Assembly: GCF_001886735.1 (NCBI RefSeq)
Contig: NZ_CP018076.1
Span: 2,542,001-2,606,000 of the forward strand
Direction: 5' to 3'
DNA length: 64,000 bases
From: Sulfitobacter alexandrii
GTDB lineage: Bacteria > Pseudomonadota > Alphaproteobacteria > Rhodobacterales > Rhodobacteraceae
Below the pieces are notes generated by a model. It saw only the letters and a program-made list of their open reading frames with translations, was not told the DNA's origin and ran no database searches. Below are positions 18,148-28,426 of the stretch, in pieces. The translations under genes and the position numbers were made by a program. How positions within the stretch are numbered: the stretch's first letter is position 1; each line of letters opens with the position of its first letter.

Positions 18148-19014
18148 ATGGCCACGCCCAATGTCTCTTTCGAAGTCTTCCCGCCCCGGACCGTCGACGC
18201 GGCATTCAAGCTGTGGGACAGCGCGCAGGCACTCGCCCCGCTGGCCCCGCGGTTCTTTTCCGTGACCTACGGCGCGGGCGGCACGACCCGTGACCTGACC
18301 CACGACGCGGCCCACGTGCTGCGCCGGACCTCGGGCCTGCCGGTCGCGGCGCACCTGACCTGCGTGGGCGCAAGCCGTGCCGAAACCCTCGAGGTCGCCG
18401 AGAGCTTTGCCAAGATCGGCGTGACCGACATCGTCGCGCTGCGCGGCGATCCGCAGGGTGAAGATACACGCTTCACCCCCCACCCCGAAGGTTTCAGGGA
18501 CAGCTGCGAGCTGATCTCGGCACTGGCCGAAACCGGCAAGTTCACGATCCGTGTCGGGGCCTACCCCGATCCGCACCCCGAATCGGCGAGCCCCGAGGCG
18601 AACATCGAATGGCTCAAGCGCAAGTTCGACGCCGGCGCGGACGAGGCGATCACCCAGTTCTTCTTCGAAGCGGAGACTTTCCTGCGGTTCCGCGACGCCT
18701 GCGTGAAGGCGGGGATCGAGAAGCCGATCACACCCGGGATCCTGCCCATCGTGAACTGGAAGTCGGCCCGCAACTTCGCGAACAAGTGCGGCACGCCCGT
18801 TCCGGCGTGGGTCGATGACGCCTTCACCAAAGCGGACCGCGACGACCGCAGCGCGTTGCTGGCGACGTCGCTGTGCACCGAACTGTGCAGCGAACTGGTC
18901 GACGAGGGTGTCGAGAACCTGCATTTCTACACCCTGAACCGCGCCGAACTGACCCGCGACGTCTGCCGCGCACTGGGTGTGACGCCGCAGGTCACGCTCG
19001 AAGACGTCGCGTAA
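18148..19014 (+). CDS. metF: methylenetetrahydrofolate reductase
   Basis: A 288-residue FAD enzyme that reduces 5,10-methylene-THF to 5-methyl-THF, the methyl donor for methionine synthase. Family motifs: SFEVFPPRT at the N-terminus, FSVTYGAGGTTRD, HLTCVGASR, ALRGDPQGE (FAD/folate) and the EAITQFFFEAETF strand. Length is normal for bacterial MetF. Divergent from metR. Confidence 0.96.
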   Translation: MATPNVSFEVFPPRTVDAAFKLWDSAQALAPLAPRFFSVTYGAGGTTRDLTHDAAHVLRRTSGLPVAAHLTCVGASRAETLEVAESFAKIGVTDIVALRGDPQGEDTRFTPHPEGFRDSCELISALAETGKFTIRVGAYPDPHPESASPEANIEWLKRKFDAGADEAITQFFFEAETFLRFRDACVKAGIEKPITPGILPIVNWKSARNFANKCGTPVPAWVDDAFTKADRDDRSALLATSLCTELCSELVDEGVENLHFYTLNRAELTRDVCRALGVTPQVTLEDVA

Positions 19015-19047
19015 CGTTTGCACAAGATGTCGATGGCCTAATACCCT

Positions 19048-19069
19048 CTCCGGCAGACCCCTGCCGGAG
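19048..19069 (+). terminator. hairpin after metF
   Basis: A perfect 9-bp stem (CTCCGGCAG / CTGCCGGAG) with a 4-nt loop, 34 bases past the metF stop, but no T run follows. It lies only 7 bases before the ATG of the thioesterase gene, so it could terminate metF weakly or affect access to that start. Confidence 0.45.
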
Positions 19070-19076
19070 ATTTCCC

Positions 19077-19559
19077 ATGCCGAAGCTCGCCAAATCCCCC
19101 GAAGACCTGCTCAGCCAGCAGGAGGCCCTGAAGCTGTCGGGGCTGGAATTCATGCAGGGTATCCTGGATGGCACTGTTTCCGGTCCTCCGATCGGCGGCA
19201 CCATGGGGTACACGTTGCATGCGGTCGAAGACGGTCGGGTGGTGTTTCGCGGCGCGCCCGAGTTCAACGTGACCAACCCGATGGGCACCGTGCACGGCGG
19301 CTGGTACGGCACCTTGCTGGACAGCGCCATGGCCTGCGCGGTGATGACCAAGGTGCCCAGAGGCTCGGTCTACACGACCCTCGAATACAAGGTGAACATC
19401 CTGCGCAGCATACCTCTGGGCATGCAGATCGACTGCATCGGCACCAGCGATCACGTGGGCCGCTCCACCGGTGTCGCGCACGGCGAGATCAGGGGCGTCG
19501 AGGACGGCAAACTCTATGCGACCGGTTCGACCACCTGCATCGTGATGAAGATCGCCTGA
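19077..19559 (+). CDS. PaaI-type hotdog thioesterase
   Basis: A 160-residue hotdog-fold acyl-CoA thioesterase. The catalytic stretch FNVTNPMGTVHGGWYGTLLD matches the PaaI family (the HGG/Asp region), and the strand TTLEYKVNILRSI is typical. Members hydrolyse aryl- or acyl-CoA esters. ATG at 19077; no clear SD because the metF hairpin lies directly upstream. Substrate unknown. Confidence 0.85.
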   Translation: MPKLAKSPEDLLSQQEALKLSGLEFMQGILDGTVSGPPIGGTMGYTLHAVEDGRVVFRGAPEFNVTNPMGTVHGGWYGTLLDSAMACAVMTKVPRGSVYTTLEYKVNILRSIPLGMQIDCIGTSDHVGRSTGVAHGEIRGVEDGKLYATGSTTCIVMKIA

Positions 19560-19576
19560 TCCGCAGGCACGGCCCG

Positions 19577-20617
19577 TCAGGACGTGAGGTCGACATGGGG
19601 GCCCGCGTGGCTGCCCAGCCTCTTTCCCTGCGCCTGCGCGCGCGCTGGCAGGCTCTCGTGCAGCCGCTCCGACGGGTCCAGCCCGATCCGTCGCCGCCTG
19701 CGGGATACCAACAGCTTGCCGAGCCCGCGAAACGTGCCGAGCGAGGGCGCCCCTTCATCCACCGGGAACCGACGCTGCCACCCGCCGGGCAAAGGCAGGC
19801 CCCGCGCTTCCAGCTTTTCCAGCATCCAGACCAGCGGGATGTTGGCGAGCGGGCGGGCCGCCTCGAATCCGCCCAAGTGCCCTCCCACGTCGCCGTGCGT
19901 GCCCGGAAACCAGACCTGTTCCACCCGATCCACATCCCGGGCGCCCGTGGACCACAGGACCGGCGCATAGGCGACACGGGTCTCGTCGTGGGCAAGGGCG
20001 TGATAACCGTGCAGCACATCGGGGCCGAGCTCATGGCTGTGAAACCCGTGGGTCCGTTCGGACAGGCGCCACAGCAGCGGCGCGTTGAACCCCAGCGATT
20101 TCACGGTGTCCCACACGGCGATGGTGTCGATCTGCACCCCCCGGTGGCAATGGGCGGCGCTGAAATCGCGCGCTGCGGTCGTGCCGGGATCGGAGCGGTA
20201 GTGGTGGTAGGCACGCTCCACCGTTGCGCGGGTGGCATGATCGGCCCGCAGCAATCCCACCTGGTGCATCACCCCCGCGAGCGAGCGCACGGCGTAGGCG
20301 CCGCGCGAGTATCCCAGCAGGAAGATCCGGTCGCCCGGCCGGTACCGGGCCGCGAGCCAGCCGTAGGCGCGCTGGATCTGCCGGTTGATGCCCCGCCCCG
20401 TGATCACGGCCCAGATCGACCGCCAGTTGTCCCATTGCAGGCCGGGCTCGTAGTAGAGCGACAACAGATAGGCGTTCTCGCTCAGCAGCTTGTAGGCACG
20501 CGCGGCGTTGGTTCTGTGTTCGGGCTGCAGGGACGACAGAGTGCCATCCAGCACGATGACATGGGTGGCGCCCCCCGGCGCGACCCGGCCAGCCTCATTC
20601 CGCGGCGAGCTTGGCAC
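19577..20617 (-). CDS. DUF2235 alpha/beta-hydrolase (Tle1-like phospholipase fold)
   Basis: A 346-residue DUF2235 protein. The N-terminal VIVLDGT, nucleophile elbow LLGYSRGAYAVRSL (Ser104), IAVWDTVKSLG and WFPGTHGDVGG are the family signatures; the fold is that of Tle1-type phospholipase effectors, though most chromosomal members are not shown to be secreted. No signal peptide. It starts at a GTG whose sequence overlaps the end of the CoxL-like gene by 23 bases, so the two are translationally linked. No T6SS genes are nearby. Confidence 0.75.
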   Translation of the reverse strand: MPSSPRNEAGRVAPGGATHVIVLDGTLSSLQPEHRTNAARAYKLLSENAYLLSLYYEPGLQWDNWRSIWAVITGRGINRQIQRAYGWLAARYRPGDRIFLLGYSRGAYAVRSLAGVMHQVGLLRADHATRATVERAYHHYRSDPGTTAARDFSAAHCHRGVQIDTIAVWDTVKSLGFNAPLLWRLSERTHGFHSHELGPDVLHGYHALAHDETRVAYAPVLWSTGARDVDRVEQVWFPGTHGDVGGHLGGFEAARPLANIPLVWMLEKLEARGLPLPGGWQRRFPVDEGAPSLGTFRGLGKLLVSRRRRRIGLDPSERLHESLPARAQAQGKRLGSHAGPHVDLTS

Positions 20618-22892
20618 CGTTCAGCATCTCCCACACCCGGTGTGGCGTGAAGGGCATGTCCGCCTGCCGTACGCCCTGTTCCCACAGCGCGTCCTGCACG
20701 GCGTTCGCAACGGCGGCCAGCGCGCCCACTGTGCCCGCTTCGCCGCAGCCCTTCATGCCCATGATGTTGGCGGTGGACGGCACCGGTTCCGACATGAACG
20801 AGATGTTGGGCAGGTCGGCCGCCCGCGGCAGGGCGTAGTCCATGAAGGACGCGGTAAGCAGCTGGCCGTCCTCGTCGTAGACGACCCGTTCCTGGATCGC
20901 CTGCCCGATGCCCTGCGCCACCCCGCCATGCACCTGGCCCTCGGCCAGCATCGGGTTGATGAGATTGCCGAAATCGTCGACCACCGTGTAGCGGTCGGTG
21001 GTCACGATGCCGGTTTCCGGGTCGATCACGACTTCGGCCACATGCGCCCCGTTGGGGAAGCTGCGGGCCTCCAGCGTGGCGCGCTCGTGATGGACAAGCA
21101 GGTCGTCGCGCCCCTTCTCGCGGGCCATCTCCGCGACCTCCAGCATGGTCGGCGTCAGGTTCGACCCGTCGGCGCGGAAGCGCTCGTCGTCGAAGCCGAT
21201 CTCGCCGGCGGGCACGCCCATCTCCTCGGACAGGAAGGCGATGAAAGCCTCGGTCATGGCCTTGACCGTTGCCAGCGTGGCATTGTTCTGCGTGGTGACC
21301 GACCGCGACCCGCCGGTGCCGCCGCCCTGGGCGATCAGGTCGCTGTCGCCCTGGACCACGTCGATCAGATGCGCCGGGATGCCGGTCTGGTCCGACAGGA
21401 ACTGGGCATAGACCGTTTCGTGCCCCTGCCCGTTCGACTGCGTACCCACGAGGATCGTCACGCGACCGTTCTCCTCGAAGACAACCTTGGCCCCTTCCGA
21501 CGGATCACCGAGGATGCTCTCGATGTAATAGCACAGGCCCTGCCCGCGCAGCAGGCCGCGCGCCGCATCCTCCGCCCGGCGCGCTTCGAACCCGTCGCGG
21601 TCCGCTTCCCGTGCGGCCCGGTTCAGAAGCCGGCCGAAATCACCCACGTCGTATGTCTCGCCGGTGGCGGACTTGTAGGGGAATTGTTCCGGCTTGATGA
21701 AGTTGATGCGCCGCAATTCCCAGGGGTCGACGCCCAGTTCCCGCGCGGCGCGGTCCATAAGCCGTTCCAGCACGTAGATCGCTTCGGGCCGCCCGGCACC
21801 GCGATAGGCATCGACCGGCACGGTATTGGTGTAATACCCTTCCGCCTGAAGCCAGGTCGTCTGCACGTCGTAGACGCCCATCAGGACGCGGCTGAAAAGG
21901 GTGGTCTGGATGTGCTGCGCGAACTGCGAATTGTAGGCCCCGAGGTTGCAGCGCGTGCGGACACGGTAGGCGGTGATCCGGTTGTCCGCATCGAAGGCGA
22001 ACTCCGCGAGGCTGGTCAGATCGCGCCCGCCGTTGTCGCTGAGCATCGCCTCCGTGCGGTCGGACATCCAGCGCACCGGACGGCCCAGCGCCCGCGCGGC
22101 CTGCGCCACGCAGAAATACTCGTTGTAGGTCATGGACTTCATGCCAAAGCCGCCGCCCGTGTCGGGATTGGTGACACGCACCTCGTCGTCCCCCAGCCCG
22201 AAGGCGGTCTTGAGAAACCCCTTGTGAACCCAGACCCCCTGGGCATTGTTGGCCACGTGCAGCCGCCCGTCGGACCATTCCGCATAGCAGCCGCGCGGTT
22301 CCATCGAATTGACGATGATCCGGTTGTCCTCGACGTCCAGCGCCACGGTCCGCGCCGCCGCGTCGAAGGCTTCGCGCGTGGCCGCCTCGTCGCCCATGCC
22401 CCAGTCGAAGGCCCGGTTGTCCGGCGCCTCTTCGTGCAAGGTCTCACCGCCGGGCTGCAGATCGATCTTGGCCGGCAGGTCGTCGATGTCGAGCATGATC
22501 AGCTCCGCCGCGTCACGTGCCTGCGCCAGGCTGTCGGCGATCACCGCCACCACGGGTTCGCCGACATAGCGCACCTTGTCCCGGGCCAGCATGGGGCGCA
22601 CGGGCGCCGCCCCCTTGCTGCCATCCCGGTTCTCAACCACCGCGCCGGACATGGCGATGTTCATGCCGGCCGCCTCCAGATCGGCACAGGTCAGCACAAG
22701 ATGGACCCCATCGGCAGCGGCAGCTTCCGAGACGTCCAATTCGCGGATCACACCGTGACCCACGGAGGACCGGAGGAAAAAGGCATGCAACGCGCCTTTC
22801 GGCGCGATGTCGTCCACGTACCGCCCCTCGCCCATGAGAAAACGCAGATCCTCGGTGCGCTTGACCGGTTGGCTTTTTCCGAATTTGTCCAC
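20595..22892 (-). CDS. form II CoxL-like molybdopterin-binding subunit, solo
   Basis: A 765-residue xanthine-oxidase-family large subunit. The active-site loop reads AYRGAGR (about residues 360-366), the form II signature; genuine form I CO dehydrogenase has AYRCSFR. The catalytic Glu region is GMKGCGEAGTVG. No CoxS (2Fe-2S) or CoxM (FAD) gene is next to it, although such enzymes need both; the neighbour is DUF2235. It has no Tat signal, so the enzyme is cytoplasmic. The substrate is unknown, and the partner subunits must be encoded elsewhere or the enzyme is unusual. Confidence 0.85.
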   Translation of the reverse strand: MDKFGKSQPVKRTEDLRFLMGEGRYVDDIAPKGALHAFFLRSSVGHGVIRELDVSEAAAADGVHLVLTCADLEAAGMNIAMSGAVVENRDGSKGAAPVRPMLARDKVRYVGEPVVAVIADSLAQARDAAELIMLDIDDLPAKIDLQPGGETLHEEAPDNRAFDWGMGDEAATREAFDAAARTVALDVEDNRIIVNSMEPRGCYAEWSDGRLHVANNAQGVWVHKGFLKTAFGLGDDEVRVTNPDTGGGFGMKSMTYNEYFCVAQAARALGRPVRWMSDRTEAMLSDNGGRDLTSLAEFAFDADNRITAYRVRTRCNLGAYNSQFAQHIQTTLFSRVLMGVYDVQTTWLQAEGYYTNTVPVDAYRGAGRPEAIYVLERLMDRAARELGVDPWELRRINFIKPEQFPYKSATGETYDVGDFGRLLNRAAREADRDGFEARRAEDAARGLLRGQGLCYYIESILGDPSEGAKVVFEENGRVTILVGTQSNGQGHETVYAQFLSDQTGIPAHLIDVVQGDSDLIAQGGGTGGSRSVTTQNNATLATVKAMTEAFIAFLSEEMGVPAGEIGFDDERFRADGSNLTPTMLEVAEMAREKGRDDLLVHHERATLEARSFPNGAHVAEVVIDPETGIVTTDRYTVVDDFGNLINPMLAEGQVHGGVAQGIGQAIQERVVYDEDGQLLTASFMDYALPRAADLPNISFMSEPVPSTANIMGMKGCGEAGTVGALAAVANAVQDALWEQGVRQADMPFTPHRVWEMLNGAKLAAE

Positions 22893-23000
22893 GATCGGCC
22901 CCCTCTGGCGTATCTGTCGCTGACAGAGATATAGATCACGCTCCGCTTGTCCAGCCCACCCCTTGCCCGCATCCGGTCAACCGACAGCACCGGTTGCAGC

Positions 23001-23201
23001 GTCGGATTTGAGTATTTGGGGCATAAAGAAGCGGAATTAGGAAAATCTTTACCCGGGCCGTGCCATCCTGCAGGCGCGGTACAGGCGGGAGCGCCGATGA
23101 CCGTGCATGAAGAAGAAGCGTCCCGAACGGTGCATTCGACGGATCCACCTGCATCGGGGCGCTTCGCATGCTTCTTTATGCCTCAAATACTCCGTTCCGA
23201 C
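23001..23201. repeat. long inverted repeat flanking a 137-bp non-coding segment
   Basis: Arms at 23001-23032 and 23170-23201 are reverse complements at 28 of 32 positions; the core reads GAGTATTTGGGGCATAAAGA. The stretch 22893-23352 upstream of valS has no convincing gene and is AT-richer than its surroundings. The repeat resembles a small intergenic element or a promoter/attenuator structure shared by two opposite transcription starts. Short frames that cross both arms encode the same sequence only because the DNA is repeated. Confidence 0.75.
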
Positions 23202-23352
23202 ACTTCCACCTTGCACAGGATGATCAACGGGGCGCTGCGGGATGGCGGGCGGGGCGACCTGCGCCTCGGCGCAGGAGCGACGTACCGCCACCCTTTCCCT
23301 TCACCGCAACCTCGGCTAGATCAGCATCCGAACGACGACAGGATGGATCATC

Positions 23353-26286
23353 ATGGCCCTCGACAAGACATTCAACGCACAGGACGCCGAAAAGCGGCTC
23401 TACGACGCTTGGGAACAGGCCGGCGCCTTCAAGGCCGGGGCCAATGCCCGCGAGGGCGCGGAAACCTTTTCGATCATGATCCCGCCGCCCAACGTCACCG
23501 GCGTGCTGCACATGGGCCATGCCTTCAACAACACGCTGCAGGACATCCTGATCCGCTGGCACCGCATGCGCGGGCACGACACGCTCTGGCAGCCCGGCCA
23601 GGATCACGCGGGCATCGCGACGCAGATGGTCGTCGAACGCGAACTGGCCAAGGCACAGCAGCCCGGCCGGCGCGAGATGGGACGCGAGGCATTCCTCGAC
23701 AAGGTGTGGGAATGGAAATCCCAGTCGGGCGGCACCATCATCGAACAGCTCAAGCGGCTCGGCGCTTCCTGCGACTGGTCGCGCAACGCCTTCACCATGT
23801 CCGGCGCGCCGAACGCCCCGGCCGGTGAGGAGGGCAACTTTCACGATGCCGTCATCAAGGTCTTCGTCGACATGTACGACAAGGGCCTGATCTATCGCGG
23901 CAAGCGGCTGGTCAACTGGGATCCGCATTTCGAAACGGCAATCTCCGACCTCGAAGTCGAGAACACCGAGGTCGACGGCCACATGTGGCACTTCAAGTAC
24001 CCGCTGGCGGGCGGGGCGACCTACACCTACGTCGAGAAGGACGAGGACGGCAACGTCCTGTTCGAGGAGGAGCGCGACTACATCTCCATCGCCACCACCC
24101 GGCCCGAGACCATGCTGGGCGACGGCGCGGTCGCGGTTCACCCATCGGACGAACGTTACGCGCCAATCGTCGGGAAACTCTGCGAAATCCCGGTCGGACC
24201 CAAGGAGCACCGCCGCCTGATCCCGATCATCACCGACGACTACCCGGACCCCACCTTCGGTTCCGGCGCGGTGAAGATCACCGGCGCGCATGACTTCAAC
24301 GACTACGAGGTCGCCAGGCGGGGCGGCATCCCGATGTACCGCCTGATGGACACGACGGGCGCGATGCGGGCCGACGGCGCCCCCTACGCCGAGACGGCCG
24401 AGATCGCGCTCGCCGTCGCCCGCGGCGACCGGACGCTTTCGGAAGCCGAAGCCGACGCGATCAACCTCGTCCCCGACGACCTGCGCGGTCTCGACCGGTT
24501 CGAGGCGCGCGAACGCGTCGTCGACCAGATCACCGCCGAGGGCTTGGCCGTCATGACCCAGGCCCATGACCCGCGCCTGGGACGCGCCGCGCAAAAGCCG
24601 CTGGCGCCCGAGGAAGGCGGCGAGGCGCGCGAAGACACGATGGTCCCTCTCGTCGAGGCCAAGAAGATCATGCAGCCCTTCGGCGACCGGTCGAAGGTCG
24701 TGATCGAGCCGATGCTGACCGACCAGTGGTTCGTCGACACCGCCAAGATCGTGGGCCCCGCGCTCGACGCCGTCCGCAACGGCGAGGTCGAGATCCTGCC
24801 CGAGCAGGACAAGAAGGTCTATTTCCACTGGCTGGAAAACATCGAGCCGTGGTGCATCTCGCGCCAGCTGTGGTGGGGGCACCAGATTCCGGTCTGGTTC
24901 GACGAGGACGGCAACGAGTACTGCGCCGCCACGGAGGCGGAAGCCCAGGCCAAGGCCCCCGGCAAGACGCTGACGCGCGACCCCGACGTCCTCGACACCT
25001 GGTTCTCCTCCGGCCTCTGGCCCATCGGGACGCTGGGCTGGCCCGAGCAGACCGAGGAACTGGAGAAATACTTTCCCACCTCGGTCCTCATCACTGGCTT
25101 CGACATCATCTTCTTCTGGGTCGCCCGGATGATGATGATGCAGTACGCCGTCGTGGGTCAGAAACCCTTCGATACCGTCTATGTCCACGCGCTGGTGCGC
25201 GACGAGAAGGGCAAGAAGATGTCGAAGTCGCTGGGCAATGTCCTCGACCCGATCGAACTGATCGACGAGTACGGCGCGGATGCCGTGCGCTTCACGCTCA
25301 CCTCCATGGCCGCCATGGGGCGCGACCTGAAGCTGTCGACCGCGCGCATCGACGGCTATCGCAAGTTCGGCAACAAGATCTGGAACGCCACCGCCTTTGC
25401 CGAGCGCAACGGCGTGCTGGAGGTTCCCCACGGCGACACGCCCCCTGAAACCACGCTGACGGTGAACAAGTGGATCAAGGGCGAGATCGCCAAAACGCGC
25501 GAGGCCGTCGACGCGGCGCTGGCGCAGTATCGTTTCAACGATGCGGCGAACACGCTCTATGCCTTCGTTTGGGGCACCTTCTGCGACTGGTACCTCGAAT
25601 TCACCAAACCGATCTTCGACGGCGACGACGCAACCGCCATCGCGGAGACGCGGGCGACCTACGGCTGGGCACTGGACCAGTGCCTGATCCTGCTGCACCC
25701 CATCATGCCCTTCATCACAGAGGAACTCTGGGGCCAGAAGGACCGTCCCGGCATGCTGGTCCACGCCGACTGGCCGACCTATACCGCCGCCGACATGGTG
25801 GACGAACAGGCCGACGCCGAACTGAACTGGGTGATCGCGCTGATCCAGAACATCCGCTCTGCGCGGGTGTCCATGGGGGTGCCCGGCAGCCTCAAGGTGC
25901 CGATGGTCTATACGGATATCGACGCGGCCGGGATGCTGGCATGGGAACGCAACGCCGACCTGATCGCCCGGCGCGCCGGTGTGGAATCGCTTCAGAAGGT
26001 GGACGCTTTCCCCAAGGGCACGGCTTCGATCCCGTCCCGCGCCGCGACGCTGGGTCTGCCGCTGGAGGGGATCATCGACATCGACGCCGAGAAGGCGCGG
26101 CTCGAGAAATCGCTGGAGAAGCTGGGCAAGGAGATCGGCGGGCTGAAAGGCCGGCTGAACAATCCCAAGTTCGCCGCCTCCGCGCCGGAGGAGGTCGTGG
26201 CCGAGACGCAGGCCAACCTCCACGCGCGTCAGGAGGAAGCCGACCAGCTTCAGGCGGCGCTGGACCGACTGGCCGAAATGGCGTGA
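23353..26286 (+). CDS. valS: valyl-tRNA synthetase
   Basis: A 977-residue class I aminoacyl-tRNA synthetase that charges tRNA-Val. HIGH motif as HMGH (residues 53-56) in [18 protein letters not shown] near residue 621 in KMSKSLGN, the CP1 editing domain between, the anticodon-binding domain with the family WNATAFAE segment, and the C-terminal coiled coil (from about residue 905) that ends the protein. Length is normal. Confidence 0.98.
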   Translation: MALDKTFNAQDAEKRLYDAWEQAGAFKAGANAREGAETFSIMIPPPNVTGVLHMGHAFNNTLQDILIRWHRMRGHDTLWQPGQDHAGIATQMVVERELAKAQQPGRREMGREAFLDKVWEWKSQSGGTIIEQLKRLGASCDWSRNAFTMSGAPNAPAGEEGNFHDAVIKVFVDMYDKGLIYRGKRLVNWDPHFETAISDLEVENTEVDGHMWHFKYPLAGGATYTYVEKDEDGNVLFEEERDYISIATTRPETMLGDGAVAVHPSDERYAPIVGKLCEIPVGPKEHRRLIPIITDDYPDPTFGSGAVKITGAHDFNDYEVARRGGIPMYRLMDTTGAMRADGAPYAETAEIALAVARGDRTLSEAEADAINLVPDDLRGLDRFEARERVVDQITAEGLAVMTQAHDPRLGRAAQKPLAPEEGGEAREDTMVPLVEAKKIMQPFGDRSKVVIEPMLTDQWFVDTAKIVGPALDAVRNGEVEILPEQDKKVYFHWLENIEPWCISRQLWWGHQIPVWFDEDGNEYCAATEAEAQAKAPGKTLTRDPDVLDTWFSSGLWPIGTLGWPEQTEELEKYFPTSVLITGFDIIFFWVARMMMMQYAVVGQKPFDTVYVHALVRDEKGKKMSKSLGNVLDPIELIDEYGADAVRFTLTSMAAMGRDLKLSTARIDGYRKFGNKIWNATAFAERNGVLEVPHGDTPPETTLTVNKWIKGEIAKTREAVDAALAQYRFNDAANTLYAFVWGTFCDWYLEFTKPIFDGDDATAIAETRATYGWALDQCLILLHPIMPFITEELWGQKDRPGMLVHADWPTYTAADMVDEQADAELNWVIALIQNIRSARVSMGVPGSLKVPMVYTDIDAAGMLAWERNADLIARRAGVESLQKVDAFPKGTASIPSRAATLGLPLEGIIDIDAEKARLEKSLEKLGKEIGGLKGRLNNPKFAASAPEEVVAETQANLHARQEEADQLQAALDRLAEMA

Positions 26287-26287
26287 G

Positions 26288-26304
26288 CCCGGCGTCGCGC
26301 CGGG
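26288..26304 (+). terminator. GC-rich hairpin after valS
   Basis: A 7-bp stem CCCGGCG / CGCCGGG with a 3-nt loop, overlapping the bases just after the valS stop. No T run, so termination here is uncertain. Confidence 0.35.
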
Positions 26305-26374
26305 GCGCCACGTCTTCCAGCCTCGGCGCCGCTCGCGGTGCCGGGCACCTCTGGTCCCGGCCGGGCTGGCGAGG

Positions 26375-27163
26375 TCAGTCGAATACCGCCGGACGCTTGC
26401 CCATTTCCGCCGCGACGACTTCCATCTGGTGGGGCTTGCCCATCAGGTCGGCCTGGACACGGGATTCCGCCTCGAGCACCGTCGCCGCGTCCGAGTCTTC
26501 CGCCAGGGCGATCAGGCGCTTGGCGGCGCGGATGGCCGACGGGCTCTTGCCCGCGATGAGGGTCGCAAGTTCCGTGGCGGCCGCCAGCGGATCGTCGGCC
26601 AGTTCCGTCACAAGGCCCCAGCGCTCTGCCTGTGCGGCGTTCACCGGTGCTGCCGTGTAGGTCAGCCGGCGCAGAACGTCGCCGCGCACCAGTTTAGGCA
26701 GCAGGACCATACCGCCCATGTCGGGCACGATGCCCCACTTCATCTCCATCACCGCGAGCCGGGAGTCGGGCGCGGCGATCCGGATGTCGGCGCCAAGCGC
26801 CAATTGCAGCCCCGCGCCGAAGCACACGCCGTCGATCGCGGCGATCACGGGGATGTCCATGCGGGACCACACCATCGCGACCTCCTGCCACTGGTTCGTC
26901 GTGCCCTCACCGTGGGTCCGCGGCGTCAGGAGTTCCACCGGATCCTTGCCGATCATCCCCGACAGGCCGGAGATGTCGATGCCGGCGCAGAACGCCTTGC
27001 CCTCGCCCGACAGCACCACGCAGCGCGCGTCCGACGCGGCGACCTCGGTTCCGGCGGCGATGATCGCGTCGATCATCTCCTGGTCCACGGCGTTCATCTT
27101 GTCCGCGCGGGTCAGGCGGACAAAGGCGATATGATTTTCATAGGTGACCGAAACGCGGCTCAT
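26375..27163 (-). CDS. enoyl-CoA hydratase/isomerase (crotonase) family protein
   Basis: A 262-residue crotonase-fold enzyme: oxyanion-hole segments AFCAGIDISG and DGVCFGAGLQLALGADI. The usual second catalytic Glu position lies in VPDMGGMVLLPKLV, where the family often has DAGG or EGGL; the residue here is Asp. The start at 27163 has a strong SD (GGAGG). Monocistronic. The substrate, probably an acyl-CoA, cannot be told from sequence. Confidence 0.88.
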   Translation of the reverse strand: MSRVSVTYENHIAFVRLTRADKMNAVDQEMIDAIIAAGTEVAASDARCVVLSGEGKAFCAGIDISGLSGMIGKDPVELLTPRTHGEGTTNQWQEVAMVWSRMDIPVIAAIDGVCFGAGLQLALGADIRIAAPDSRLAVMEMKWGIVPDMGGMVLLPKLVRGDVLRRLTYTAAPVNAAQAERWGLVTELADDPLAAATELATLIAGKSPSAIRAAKRLIALAEDSDAATVLEAESRVQADLMGKPHQMEVVAAEMGKRPAVFD

Positions 27164-27271
27164 GACATCCTCCAGCTGGTTTCGGCCAGTAGACCGCATG
27201 TGCCGCCCCGGCGCCAGCGCAACGCTGCGGCAGCCCCTTGCCCGTCGCGGTCTGCGGGCCTATCAAACCGC

Positions 27272-28375
27272 ATGACCCGATATCGCCTTACACCGCTCGC
27301 CCAATCCCTGCCCGCCTCCGTCCCCTTCGTGGGGCCGGAAACACAGGAGCGTGCCCGCAACGCCCCGTTCGCCGCCCGGCTGGGCGCGAACGAGAACGTC
27401 TTCGGGCCATCGCCCCGGGCCATTGCCGCAATGGCGGAAACCGAGCACTGGAAATACGGTGACGCCCAGAGCCACGACCTGCGCGAGGCGCTGGCCCGGA
27501 CGCTGGGCACCACCATGGACCACATCATCGTGGGCGAGGGTATCGACGGGCTGCTCGGCTATCTCGTGCGGCTGTTCGTCGGCGAGGGCGACGCGGTGGT
27601 TACGTCCGACGGGGCCTATCCCACCTTCAACTACCATGTGGCGGGATACGGCGGCGTGCTGCACAAGGTGCCTTTCGTGGACGACCATGAAGATCCGGCG
27701 AGCCTTTTCGCCAAGGCGGCGGAGGTGGATGCCAAGCTGGTCTACCTGTCGAACCCGGACAACCCGATGGGAAGCTGGCACAAGGGCGCCGATATCGCCA
27801 GGGCGATGGACGCCCTGCCGGAAGGGACGCTGCTTGTTCTCGACGAAGCCTACGTGGAGACCGCGCCGGAGGGCACGGCCCTGCCCCTGCCCTTCGACGA
27901 TCCAAGGGTGATCCGGATGCGGACCTTCTCCAAGGTATACGGTCTGGCGGGCGCGCGGGTCGGCTATGCGCTCGGGCATCCGGAACTCATCACCGCCTTC
28001 GACAAGGTGCGCAATCATTTCGGCATGAACCGCGCCGCGCAGGCGGGGGCGCTGGCCGCGGTCAAGGACAGGGAGTGGCTGACCCATGTCCAGTCAGAGG
28101 TGGCCCTTGCGCGGGACCGGATCGCGGCCATCGCGCGCGACTGCGGGCTGACCTCCCTGCCCTCGGCGGCAAACTTCGTGGCCATCGATTGCGGCCGCGA
28201 CGGGGCCTTCGCCAAGGCCGTGCTGGACGGGCTGGTGGAACGGGGCATCTTCGTGCGGATGCCCTTCGCGGCGCCGCAGAACCGCTGTATCCGCGTCAGC
28301 TGCGGCACCGAGGCCGACCTCGACGCCTTTGCGGCCGCCCTGCCGGCGGCCCTGTCGGCGGCAGAAAGGGGCTGA
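27272..28375 (+). CDS. class I/II PLP aminotransferase, HisC-like
   Basis: A 367-residue fold-type I aminotransferase. The substrate/PLP segment LGANENVFGPSP at the start is HisC-like; SNPDNPMGSW, VLDEAYVE (Asp, Tyr) and TFSKVYGLAGARVGYALG (Schiff-base Lys) complete the PLP site. It could act on histidinol phosphate or an aromatic amino acid. No his genes are adjacent, so the specific reaction is left open. A longer frame upstream overlaps the crotonase gene on the other strand and is not used. Confidence 0.85.
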   Translation: MTRYRLTPLAQSLPASVPFVGPETQERARNAPFAARLGANENVFGPSPRAIAAMAETEHWKYGDAQSHDLREALARTLGTTMDHIIVGEGIDGLLGYLVRLFVGEGDAVVTSDGAYPTFNYHVAGYGGVLHKVPFVDDHEDPASLFAKAAEVDAKLVYLSNPDNPMGSWHKGADIARAMDALPEGTLLVLDEAYVETAPEGTALPLPFDDPRVIRMRTFSKVYGLAGARVGYALGHPELITAFDKVRNHFGMNRAAQAGALAAVKDREWLTHVQSEVALARDRIAAIARDCGLTSLPSAANFVAIDCGRDGAFAKAVLDGLVERGIFVRMPFAAPQNRCIRVSCGTEADLDAFAAALPAALSAAERG

Positions 28376-28426
28376 CTTGGGAAGGACGCGGGCTATACTG
28401 CTTTGCGATCAAGGTGCGAGAGACCG

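Noticed and set aside
20595..22892. A true form I CO dehydrogenase
   Set aside because: The active-site loop is AYRGAGR (form II), not AYRCSFR, and coxS/coxM are absent, so carboxydotrophy should not be inferred.
22947..23352. Short frames in the region before valS that encode a similar peptide on both strands
   Set aside because: The similarity comes from the inverted DNA repeat, not from coding.
23224..26223. A 999-codon frame antisense to valS
   Set aside because: Shadow of valS; composition is that of reverse-read coding DNA.
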